Source of the DNA: an uncultured Sphingorhabdus sp.
GTDB lineage: Bacteria > Pseudomonadota > Alphaproteobacteria > Sphingomonadales > Sphingomonadaceae
Direction: 5' to 3'
Assembly: GCA_937873665.1 (NCBI GenBank)
Contig: CALMYW010000264.1
Span: 1-7,606 of the forward strand
DNA: 7,606 nt
The first letter of the stretch is position 1, and every line of letters starts with the position of its first letter. The translations under genes and the position numbers were made by a program. The notes beneath the pieces were generated by a model. That model ran no database searches and was not told where the DNA came from. It worked only from the letters and a program-made list of their open reading frames with translations. Shown here piece after piece: positions 1-5,686 of the stretch.

Positions 1-499
1 GCGCATCCCAGCCACGCCGCGACAGCACATGCCCCAGCGCTACCCGCGCGAACGCACTGTCGGGCGCCGCGGCGCGCCATGCGCGCGCGATGCGCTCGGC
101 CTTGTCGAGGTCGTTGCCGCGGAACACACGCAGCCCCACGCTGAGCTGTTCGCGCTGCGCCGGCTCCTTGAAGTGCGCGTCGAGCAGCGCGTTGAACGCG
201 GACTCCAGTTCCGCCGCGCCACCGGGCTTCTCCAACGTGGCGTCGATCTGGTCCAGCGTGTAGCGCACGGGCGTCAGGAACATCGTGCAACGCGCCTTCG
301 CCGCGCCCGCCGGCCAGCTGTTGCCGGGCAGGTCGGGATACGCCAGGCAGCGTTGCAGCGGTTCGGTGATCGCATCGGCCTTGCGCATCGCGGCGATGTA
401 CACGGCGTACTCGGCCGGCGGTTGCCTGGCGGCGGCATGCGCGCCGGCAGGAATGAACGACAGGGCCAACGACATGGCCAGCAACAACTCACGGTTCAA
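1..499 (-). CDS. Secreted DUF4034-like protein, 5' part only (runs off left edge)
   Basis: No enzymatic function is recognised. The frame is open from 499 to the window edge (166 codons, no stop). Residues 1-23 form a clean signal peptide (basic MNRE, then LLLAMSLALSFIPAGAHA), so the product is probably periplasmic. After it come a Cys-containing segment (C51, C71) and a helical part ending ARAWRAAAPDSAFARVALGHVLSRRGW, a TPR-like pattern (W...AP.S..AR...G..L..RGW) that I associate from memory with DUF4034 proteins of Xanthomonadaceae. Start choice: a TTG at 499 lies 6 nt after an AGGGAG Shine-Dalgarno. A GTG at 505 is also in frame but only 1 nt from that SD, so TTG is preferred. A weak -10 (TATGGT, minus strand, 546-541) lies upstream. 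It is divergent from the Excalibur gene. Coding and secretion are well supported; the family name is tentative. Confidence 0.75.
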   Translation of the reverse strand, partial: MNRELLLAMSLALSFIPAGAHAAARQPPAEYAVYIAAMRKADAITEPLQRCLAYPDLPGNSWPAGAAKARCTMFLTPVRYTLDQIDATLEKPGGAAELESAFNALLDAHFKEPAQREQLSVGLRVFRGNDLDKAERIARAWRAAAPDSAFARVALGHVLSRRGWDA

Positions 500-582
500 A
501 CGCACGCTCCCTTCGTCGCGCAGGCGGTGCGCGCGCCGCCACCATAGCAATCGCGGACATGCGCAGAAAGCCGCACGCCCCT

Positions 583-624
583 GTGAAATATGAACACTTC
601 ACGCCCGCGCGCATGCGGCAGAAT
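583..624 (+). promoter_or_regulatory. Putative promoter/operator region upstream of the Excalibur gene
   Basis: GTGAA (583-587) and TTCAC (598-602) form a perfect 5-bp inverted repeat with a 10-nt spacer. Further down, CAGAAT at 619-624 matches four of six -10 positions, and GGCAGAAT is a form I associate with Xanthomonadaceae promoters. No good -35 is visible. The region lies between two divergent genes, so it should carry promoters for both. This is a weak call from pattern only. Confidence 0.25.
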
Positions 625-652
625 CCGCTGCGTATCCGGGAGTGGGGACGCC

Positions 653-1015
653 ATGAAATTCACCAGCTTTATTGCCCTGGTCGCCATCGGCGCGATCGGG
701 TTGGTAGGTGTCGATCGCTACCAGGCGCATGCGCGTGCGCAGGCGGACGCAGTGCCCGTGGTGGCCAAGAGGCGGATGCGCGTGGTCGAACCGGAGCCGG
801 TGGAAACGCCGGTGGAAGACCGCTCGTGGATCAAGCCGCGCGAAACCACGCCGGCCGTGGCGGCCGAAGCGACCAGTTCATTCACCTGCGATGGCCGCAC
901 CCATTGCTCGCACATGCGCTCATGCGCGGAAGCGACGTACTTCCTCCAGCACTGCCCGAATACGCAGATGGATGGGGATCACGATGGGGTGCCTTGTGAG
1001 CAGCAGTGGTGTTGA
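653..1015 (+). CDS. Exported Excalibur (calcium-binding) domain protein
   Basis: A 120-aa protein. Residues 1-20 (MKFTSFIALVAIGAIGLVGV) are a signal peptide or N-terminal anchor. Residues 21-75 are a charged, Pro/Glu/Arg-rich linker. Residues 79-120 are an Excalibur domain with six cysteines (C79, C85, C91, C101, C115, C120) and the hallmark D-x-D-x-D-G-x-x-C-E at D107-E116, an EF-hand-like calcium loop. In this family the domain is usually a short extracellular or periplasmic C-terminal module and the cysteines are expected to pair as disulfides; the ligand and cellular role are not known for this protein. Start: ATG 653 is preceded by a purine-rich GGGAGTGGGGA (638-648) and begins the signal peptide. 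The same frame is open further upstream from 590, but that extension lacks an SD and would bury the signal peptide. Composition is host-like, unlike the gene that follows. Confidence 0.88.
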   Translation: MKFTSFIALVAIGAIGLVGVDRYQAHARAQADAVPVVAKRRMRVVEPEPVETPVEDRSWIKPRETTPAVAAEATSSFTCDGRTHCSHMRSCAEATYFLQHCPNTQMDGDHDGVPCEQQWC

Positions 1016-1051
1016 GGGGTTCAAAAATCACGGGCTAGGAAGTGAACCTGA

Positions 1052-1067
1052 CCACGCTTCGGCGTGG
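1052..1067. other. Stem-loop with TTCG tetraloop
   Basis: CCACGC-TTCG-GCGTGG is a perfect 6-bp stem closed by a TTCG loop, 37 nt after the Excalibur stop codon. No T-run follows, so it is not a canonical intrinsic terminator, though it could end or stabilise the Excalibur transcript. Just downstream, GACGTCA occurs twice (1074-1080 and 1108-1114), and CGGCG/CGCCG (1085-1089/1098-1102) can form another stem, so this junction is rich in short symmetric sequence. Confidence 0.4.
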
Positions 1068-1149
1068 AACGCGGACGTCACCGGCGGCGCACTGACACGC
1101 CGTTTCAGACGTCAGGCCGGAGACGGGCTGCCGCCCCTAGTTAAGGCTT

Positions 1150-1160
1150 ACTCTGACCCG
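1150..1160 (-). repeat. Left copy of inverted repeat CGGGTCAGAGT
   Basis: The plus strand reads ACTCTGACCCG, the exact reverse complement of CGGGTCAGAGT at 3080-3090. The two copies bracket the GHKL-nuclease gene with no other gene between. GGGTCAGAGT-like strings are, from memory, common dispersed repeats in Xanthomonadaceae genomes. They may be ends of a mobile unit or independent repeat insertions. No matching target-site duplication is visible immediately outside. Confidence 0.5.
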
Positions 1161-1214
1161 CCGACCAGCATTTCGCCGGGGATGGCCTAGACGATCGAGC
1201 GGTATAAGATCGAG

Positions 1215-1219
1215 AGGAG
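1215..1219 (+). promoter_or_regulatory. Shine-Dalgarno AGGAG that sets a TTG start
   Basis: AGGAG lies 10 nt before the TTG at 1230, and 19 nt before the first in-frame ATG at 1239, which is too far. It therefore favours the TTG start of the GHKL-nuclease gene. A -10-like TATAAG (1203-1208) lies just upstream, but no -35 at proper spacing is seen. Confidence 0.5.
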
Positions 1220-1229
1220 CCGAAATAGC

Positions 1230-3005
1230 TTGGCAAAAATGGGGCGCATCGTGTCTGAGAAAACCGTGACGGTCGGCGACGACTTCCTCCAAGATCTTGA
1301 TGACGAGATCATTCGATCCAATGCGCGCAACATTATTGATAGCTATGCGCACCCTTGGGACATACTGGCAGAGTCGCTACAGAACGCCGTCGACGCAATT
1401 GAAATGAGGGCCGAAGGTGAGCCAAATTGCGAAAAGTTCATCCACATAACTTTCGACGAGAGTCGCCGATCTATTGAGGTGGTTGACTCGGGCGTCGGCA
1501 TCTCTCCGGACGATGTCACGTCAATCCTCACTCCGGGAAAAAGCCTCAAGCGTGCAGGTGTTGGACCAGGCATACGCGGTGAAAAAGGCGTTGGCCTTTC
1601 TTTCATGGTTCTTAGCACCGATCGCTTTGTACTTGAGACATGCGATGGAAATAAGACGTCTCGCATTACGATTAATGATGCTCATAAATGGACATCCGGC
1701 ATCTCTCCCAAGCGCCCGAAAATCGACGAGGCTATCGTTTCAGAGGTAAGCAGCTACAACGGGAGTCAACGTTTCTCGAGATTTTCACTGGAGCACGTTG
1801 CGCGCAAAGAAGATGACGAGCTAGATATTTTTCTGCTCAGCAAAGTGAGGCTGATCCATCTGCTGAGGACCCGAACAGCGGTGGGAAATACGTACCCCAT
1901 TTTTAATGGAGGCGCACGTCCCCCCGTGGACATCAGGGTGAGTTTGAAATTCATATCCCCGCTAGGCGCGATCTCTGCATCTGAAGATTTGGATTATCAA
2001 TACGCGACTCCCGCATCGTATTTGAAGAAATCTCGAGTCTTCAGCTGGGAAAAGTTCGAGGATCTACGTAACCGGAATAATCTGAGACCGCTCCAAGGAA
2101 ATTCCTTGGAGCGGGTGGGGAAGACGCAGTCGAAGTCGGGTCGCGAGGTCAAGTGGTATATGTTTGAATCCTCTCGTCGTACCTACGACAACATCGCAGA
2201 AAGCGCAGGGCTCGTTGGTGACGACGGTCCTGAGATTGGGGCTGGGATTTTCGTCTCCACCAAATCGATGCCAACCGGCGTCTCTCTCCCACCACCCCAA
2301 AGAAGTCAGCAAGCCTCGTACTGGCCTATGGTTTTCATACTGCTTGAATACGATGCGATTCGTTGGGACATGGGTAGAAAAGCAGTAACTGGGCGAACCA
2401 CCGAGATGCTCCGGGGTATTGCAAAAGACATTTTTGATGATGCGATCTACGCGCTTCCGCACCTGATTGGCGGCAAAAGCGCGGATTTGATTGGACTAGA
2501 GAAGGAGCAAGAACTTAACAAGGTTAAAGCGGCTGCTACAGGCGGCCAAGCCCTTGATTTCGACAAAGTGAAGTTCCTGAAGGTGCCGAAGGAGGAGCAG
2601 GGGGTCATCGCCTTGTTTCATGAATTAATCGGGACCGGCCTTATCAAATCGATTGCGACGTACCAGCTCGGGGTGAGAGAGCAATACGATGCGGTTGTAA
2701 GGGTGGCTTTGCCCGATAAGGGTTCGTCAAATGTTGTGCTGGAGTTCAAGCATAAGGGTGAGTATTTCTTAGAGGATCTAGACGGCGACAAGCGAGCTGC
2801 TGACGTCAGGATCTTAGTCTGCTGGGAAATTGACGAGATGAAGTGCAGCAAGCAGAGCGTGGAAGTAGAAGCGCTTGATAACGATGGCGCTGAAGCACTC
2901 CCCGAAGCGACGCATAGGCTCTATTTTGGTGATTCCGCACTGGTTGGATCTGATCACTCGCTGTTGGTTATTGCTCTTAAAGACTTCATAAGACGCTATC
3001 GGTAG
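1230..3005 (+). CDS. GHKL ATPase fused to a PD-(D/E)XK-like nuclease domain; candidate single-gene defence protein
   Basis: A 591-aa protein. Residues about 30-155 are a GHKL (Bergerat-fold) ATPase. The N-box is E48-S-L-Q-N52-A-V-D55-A, with E48 the likely general base and N52 the Mg ligand. D86-S-G-V-G90 is the DxGxG adenine-binding motif, and G117-E-K-G120-V-G122-L is the glycine-rich lid motif. The segment HPWDILAESLQNAVDAI resembles bacterial MORC/MutL-like ATPases rather than histidine kinases. Residues about 200-430 are a middle region with no recognised domain. Residues about 450-591 look like a PD-(D/E)XK nuclease core: E465 in a leading helix, D487 (REQYDAVV), then E505-F-K507 on a strand, followed by a further strand with LVCWE (529-533). 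GHKL ATPases joined to restriction-endonuclease folds are known from comparative genomics (Iyer, Abhiman and Aravind on MutL homologues and MORC origins), where they are linked to restriction and defence. ATP-gated DNA clamping and cleavage is inference. The gene stands alone. Hand counts of single 60-base lines give 40-58% G+C (1621-1680: 24/60; 2101-2160: 35/60), against 41/60 in the next gene (3541-3600). This suggests horizontal acquisition. The start is TTG 1230, set by AGGAG; ATG 1239 is the alternative. Confidence 0.88.
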   Translation: MAKMGRIVSEKTVTVGDDFLQDLDDEIIRSNARNIIDSYAHPWDILAESLQNAVDAIEMRAEGEPNCEKFIHITFDESRRSIEVVDSGVGISPDDVTSILTPGKSLKRAGVGPGIRGEKGVGLSFMVLSTDRFVLETCDGNKTSRITINDAHKWTSGISPKRPKIDEAIVSEVSSYNGSQRFSRFSLEHVARKEDDELDIFLLSKVRLIHLLRTRTAVGNTYPIFNGGARPPVDIRVSLKFISPLGAISASEDLDYQYATPASYLKKSRVFSWEKFEDLRNRNNLRPLQGNSLERVGKTQSKSGREVKWYMFESSRRTYDNIAESAGLVGDDGPEIGAGIFVSTKSMPTGVSLPPPQRSQQASYWPMVFILLEYDAIRWDMGRKAVTGRTTEMLRGIAKDIFDDAIYALPHLIGGKSADLIGLEKEQELNKVKAAATGGQALDFDKVKFLKVPKEEQGVIALFHELIGTGLIKSIATYQLGVREQYDAVVRVALPDKGSSNVVLEFKHKGEYFLEDLDGDKRAADVRILVCWEIDEMKCSKQSVEVEALDNDGAEALPEATHRLYFGDSALVGSDHSLLVIALKDFIRRYR

Positions 3006-3038
3006 GGGAAACCAAGTTCAGAAAAACAGGGGAATCAA

Positions 3039-3083
3039 GGAAAACACGGGTCCGGAGAACGGGAAAACACGGGAAAACACGGG
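3039..3083. repeat. Short tandem/dispersed GGAAAACACGGG repeat
   Basis: GGAAAACACGGG occurs at 3039-3050, 3062-3073 and 3072-3083, the last two as an exact tandem of GGGAAAACAC (3061-3080). Degenerate relatives precede them (GGGGAAAC at 3005-3012, GAAAAACAGGGG at 3021-3032). A near match, AAAAATCACGGG, occurs at 1023-1034 on the far side of the GHKL-nuclease gene. There are no unique spacers of constant length, so this is not a CRISPR array. It runs directly into the right copy of the GGGTCAGAGT inverted repeat. Confidence 0.65.
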
Positions 3084-3090
3084 TCAGAGT
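3080..3090 (+). repeat. Right copy of inverted repeat CGGGTCAGAGT
   Basis: This is the exact inverted partner of 1150-1160. It is followed by CGACTTTCTCGACT, so that AGTCG (3088-3092) and CGACT (3100-3104) can pair around a 7-nt loop, and AGTCGACT (3088-3095) is itself palindromic. GGGTCAGAGTCGACTTT-type sequence is, from memory, a recurrent dispersed element in Xanthomonas and Lysobacter relatives, often near REP-associated transposase genes. No transposase is present here. Confidence 0.5.
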
Positions 3091-3131
3091 CGACTTTCTC
3101 GACTTGCGCACCACATCGTTTGCTAACGCCC

Positions 3132-3166
3132 ATCGCACTCAATAGGGAACCTTCACGCAGTGCGAT
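3132..3166 (+). promoter_or_regulatory. Inverted repeat enclosing the SD and start codon of the Mrr-like gene
   Basis: ATCGCACT (3132-3139) and AGTGCGAT (3159-3166) are perfect 8-bp inverted arms 19 nt apart. The loop holds the SD AGGGAA (3144-3149), and the right arm contains the GTG start codon (3160-3162). In mRNA the stem would hide the start codon; in DNA the arms could be an operator. Either would limit expression of a potentially toxic nuclease. The pairing is seen; the regulatory meaning is inferred. Confidence 0.4.
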
Positions 3167-3957
3167 CAAGACGTAACAACGTTCTGGCCGACCTCGCCAA
3201 AGCCCCATGGCCCGTCGGCCTCGTCATCGGCGTGGTGCTGTTCCTGCTGATCCAATACGGCATCCCCGCATGGATGGCGAGCCGCGGTGGTTCCTTGGCC
3301 CAGGCCTTCGCGCGAGGCACGAATCCATTCGGCATGCTGGGTTGGTTCGTCCTGGCGCTGTGTTGGTTCGCTGCGCTCATGTCGTTCCTCGACGTACGAC
3401 GCAAGCGACGCTTGCTGGAAACACGCACCGACTTGGACAGTCTTGCCGCCAACGGGTGGCGTGATTTCGAGCGGCTGGTCGGTGAAGCCTTCCGCCGACA
3501 GGGATACGCCGTGGAAGAAGCCGGCCTGGTCGGTGCCGACGGCGGCATCGACCTGATCCTGCGTCGCGACGGTCGCCGCACGCTGGTCCAGTGCAAGCAA
3601 TGGCGACGCGAGCGCGTGCCGGTGAACGTGGTGCGCGAGATGTACGGACTGCTGGCGCACCACAAGGCCGACCACGTCATCATCGCCGCGTGGGGCGGCT
3701 TCACCCCGGACGCCGCAGCCTTTGCCAGTGGCAAGCCGATCGAACTGATCGACGGCGTAGCCTTGCTCGCGATGATTCGCGCCGTGCAAGAACCCGCGAA
3801 TACTGCGAGCCGCGACCAATCGCGCCTGCCGACACCGACCGCTGACGTGCCGAGTTGTCCGAAGTGCGGCACGACCATGGTGCGACGAAACAATCGTCGC
3901 GATGGCACGCAGTTCTGGGGTTGCACGCGCTTCCCTGCCTGCCGCGGAACGCGATGA
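3160..3957 (+). CDS. Membrane-anchored Mrr-type restriction endonuclease with C-terminal zinc ribbon
   Basis: A 265-aa protein. Two hydrophobic helices (about 16-37 and 57-76) are followed by a basic stretch (DVRRKRRLLE), predicting an inner-membrane anchor with the enzyme in the cytoplasm. Residues about 95-205 are an Mrr_cat domain of the PD-(D/E)XK superfamily: E104 in the first helix, GADGGID with catalytic D131, and Q144-C-K146 (the QxK variant typical of Mrr), then VNVVREMYGLLAHHKAD and a strand-turn VIIAAWGGFTPDA. Residues 233-261 form a topoisomerase-type zinc ribbon (C233-x2-C236, then C255-x5-C261) ending at the C-terminus. Mrr relatives cleave modified or foreign DNA; the substrate here is unknown. 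GTG 3160 is the only sensible start, 10 nt after AGGGAA. Composition is host-like, so this gene was probably resident before the AT-richer block beside it. Proteins of this three-part layout are annotated simply as restriction endonuclease in many proteobacteria. Confidence 0.9.
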   Translation: MRSRRNNVLADLAKAPWPVGLVIGVVLFLLIQYGIPAWMASRGGSLAQAFARGTNPFGMLGWFVLALCWFAALMSFLDVRRKRRLLETRTDLDSLAANGWRDFERLVGEAFRRQGYAVEEAGLVGADGGIDLILRRDGRRTLVQCKQWRRERVPVNVVREMYGLLAHHKADHVIIAAWGGFTPDAAAFASGKPIELIDGVALLAMIRAVQEPANTASRDQSRLPTPTADVPSCPKCGTTMVRRNNRRDGTQFWGCTRFPACRGTR

Positions 3958-4002
3958 ACGAAGCGGCATCATCGATAGTCGCGCGCCGGAGACCGACATG
4001 CT

Positions 4003-4461
4003 TCAGTACGTCGGCGGCGCCGCCACCAGCGGCGCAACCTTCCCCGAACTCCTGAGGTCGTTGCTGCCGTCGCGCACACCCTCCGCCTTGGCCCAGATCT
4101 GCAGGCTGGTGAGCTGGGTGGTGGGCTGGTTGGGATTGTGTGGCGGGGTGACGCCGATCATCTTGCCGGCGTCGTAGATCGCGCTCATCGCCAGCATCTG
4201 CCAGGCGGGGAATTTGCCCGCGCCCACCCACGCCCTTGCCAGGAAGTAGTGCTCCACCGCAGCCACCATCGCGGGGTCGGGATCGATGAGGTGTGGCGGC
4301 CAGGAGGCCAGGGCTGGATTGCCCCCCCAGCCCGGATTGCGCACCTGCTTCAGGTCGATCCGGATCTGTTCGTACCGCGCCGGTACCGGCAGGCTGGCGC
4401 GATACAGCGTCCAGTTCTTCACCAGTTCCCGGAAACGCGCGACTTCGGTGGCAGTGGCCAT
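4003..4461 (-). CDS. Hypothetical protein, 152 aa
   Basis: I do not recognise this family. It is predicted soluble, with no signal peptide or membrane helix. It starts MATATEVARFRELVKNW, contains a Pro/Trp-rich stretch around residues 40-60 (NPGWGGNPALASWPPHLIDP) and a helical segment around residues 65-100 (VEHYFLARAWVGAGKFPAWQ, then MLAMSAIYDAGKMIGV), and ends in a polar, Asn/Thr/Gln-rich region (HNPNQPTTQLTSLQIW). Start: ATG 4461 has GAGAAG 4 nt upstream. A GTG four codons earlier (4473) follows a pyrimidine-rich stretch with no SD. Codon use is typical of the host genes, supporting real coding. It is convergent with the Mrr-like gene (45 bp between stops) and 167 bp downstream of the broken protease gene on the same strand. 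A structural or cargo-type role is conceivable, but nothing in the sequence supports a specific one. Confidence 0.75.
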   Translation of the reverse strand: MATATEVARFRELVKNWTLYRASLPVPARYEQIRIDLKQVRNPGWGGNPALASWPPHLIDPDPAMVAAVEHYFLARAWVGAGKFPAWQMLAMSAIYDAGKMIGVTPPHNPNQPTTQLTSLQIWAKAEGVRDGSNDLRSSGKVAPLVAAPPTY

Positions 4462-4591
4462 GGTGCTTCTCACTGATCGAGAGGAAACATGGCCAGTGAT
4501 GCGCAGTGCGGCCTGCGAACCGGACAGCGAAGAAGGCAGAGGTCAGCGGCGACCTTTCCAGGTGCTGGGCTATCGGCATTTGCCAGCGCCG

Positions 4592-4603
4592 AGCGTCGAC
4601 GCT
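4592..4603. other. 12-bp perfect palindrome AGCGTCGACGCT in a 167-bp gap
   Basis: The gap between the hypothetical gene and the broken protease gene contains this exact palindrome, 26 nt past the protease stop. It also contains a short stem AGGTC/GACCT (4540-4544/4551-4555, 6-nt loop). There is no T-run, so neither is a convincing terminator. Either could be a weak transcript end or a protein-binding site. I see no gene in the gap. Confidence 0.3.
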
Positions 4604-4628
4604 GACCCTTGGGTTTTACGCGGGATAC

Positions 4629-5641
4629 CTACCTGTCGGAGTTGCTTGCGGCCTGCGCCACGGTTGCGAGGAAGCCCGCATCCGGCTTGAGGAAGGTCAG
4701 CGTCCTTGCCGGGAAGTTCCACAGGCAGGGATTGGCCGCGAGGAACCGCGCGCCCAGGCGCAGCTGGTCGATGCGCCCGGTGGCGCGTACATCCTGCGGA
4801 CTTCCGGTGATCACCAGCCGCACCAAGGTTGGCGCGAAACCGGTGCCGCCGATCGCCAGCCCGCCCAGGCGCCAGCGGTCGCCGTCCGCTTCGAGCAGCC
4901 GCTGCGCGAGCAGGATGTCGCGGGTGGCGGTGGAGGCGTGCCGCTGTCGCCGGTGTCGAAGTCGGTGAGGATCGGCAACGTCCCCACGGCGGCGGCGAGG
5001 GTCGGTTGCTCGCCGGGCAGCAGCATGAAGGGAACCGACACCACGACATCGCCAGCGGGCGGGCCGGTCACGGCCAGCGCGCCCTGCTTGTCGGCTTGCA
5101 GCACCAGCAGCAGGCGACGCCGGTAGTCCAGCACGAAGGCGGCGTCCGCCACCATCGGGGTGCCGATGAAGCCCAGGAAGTCCTCGCCAAGCCCGGGCGC
5201 GGTGAAGCCGAAGTCGCCGCTGCGCACGTCCCCCGACAGCGCCAGCGGCTCGCCTGCAATCGCGATGGGTGGCGCCGCGTGTGCCTGCACCTGGATCACC
5301 TGCCCCGATGCCGCGAATCCGCTGCCAAGCAGGCGTCCTGCTGGCAACGTCAGCGCGGCGCGATTGAGGAACAACAGGTCGGGTGTGCCGTTGTCGAACA
5401 TCAGCACCCCGGTGCGTCCGCCGATGCTGGCGTCCACCATCGGCTTGTCGCCATCGCGGATCGTCAACGGGATCGCGCGCGCTGCCTGGCCTTCGCGCAG
5501 CAGGCCGGGATTGGCGCCCCAGGCCGGAGCCAGCGCCCACAGCAGGGACAACGACAAGGCGATGTGCGCCGCCCTACGGCGCATACGCCGGCGCGGCGGC
5601 AGGACGCGGATGGTGGTGCGCGTGGTGCATGCGACAGGCAT
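4629..5641 (-). pseudogene. Retropepsin-like aspartic protease, frameshifted
   Basis: The frame starting at ATG 5641 (GGAG 5 nt upstream) gives a basic N-terminus and a signal peptide (RRRAAHIALSLSLLWALAPAWG, residues 21-42), so the product would be exported. An aspartic-protease-like first lobe has D83-N-G85 in VLMFDNGTPDLLFLNR, and a second motif D229-T-G231 lies in ILTDFDTGDSG. Paired D-[TS]-G motifs suggest clan AA (pepsin/retropepsin). The first has Asn in place of Thr/Ser, which may weaken catalysis. After residue about 235 this frame turns into low-complexity PPPPPATSCS and stops at 4811. Good coding sequence resumes in the next frame (ATRDILLAQRLLEADGDRW, then IGGTGFAPTLVRLVI, ANPCLWNFPARTLTFLKP) and ends at TAG 4629. 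One missing base near 4937-4940 explains both; repair would give about 337 aa. Either a recent pseudogene or a sequencing error in a GC-rich run. An internal ATG at 5584 would give a tidier signal peptide but has no SD. Confidence 0.75.
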
Positions 5642-5686
5642 CGGGACTCCGGCAATCGCGGCAATCCGCGATGGACACCACCATAT

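Noticed and set aside
29..593. Plus-strand open frames in the first 600 bases
   Set aside because: The minus frame has a signal peptide and coherent protein sequence throughout; the plus frames are Arg/Gln-rich shadows.
582..603. Clp/CRP binding site
   Set aside because: TGTGA and TCACG are 12 nt apart, whereas the TGTGA-N6-TCACA consensus needs 6.
1016..1229. A small gene in the gap before the GHKL-nuclease
   Set aside because: Short frames here have no SD plus start combination and no protein-like composition; the gap holds repeats and the promoter region only.
3039..3083. CRISPR array
   Set aside because: The repeat is only 10-12 bp, two copies abut directly and there are no constant-length unique spacers or cas genes.
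1230..3957. A two-gene operon of GHKL-nuclease and Mrr-like gene
   Set aside because: A 154-bp repeat-filled gap, different base composition and a separate SD with its own inverted repeat argue against a joint operon.
3153..4579. Long minus-strand frames over the Mrr-like gene
   Set aside because: They are shadows of the plus-strand gene, whose catalytic and zinc-ribbon motifs are intact; the opposite frames show no recognisable motif.
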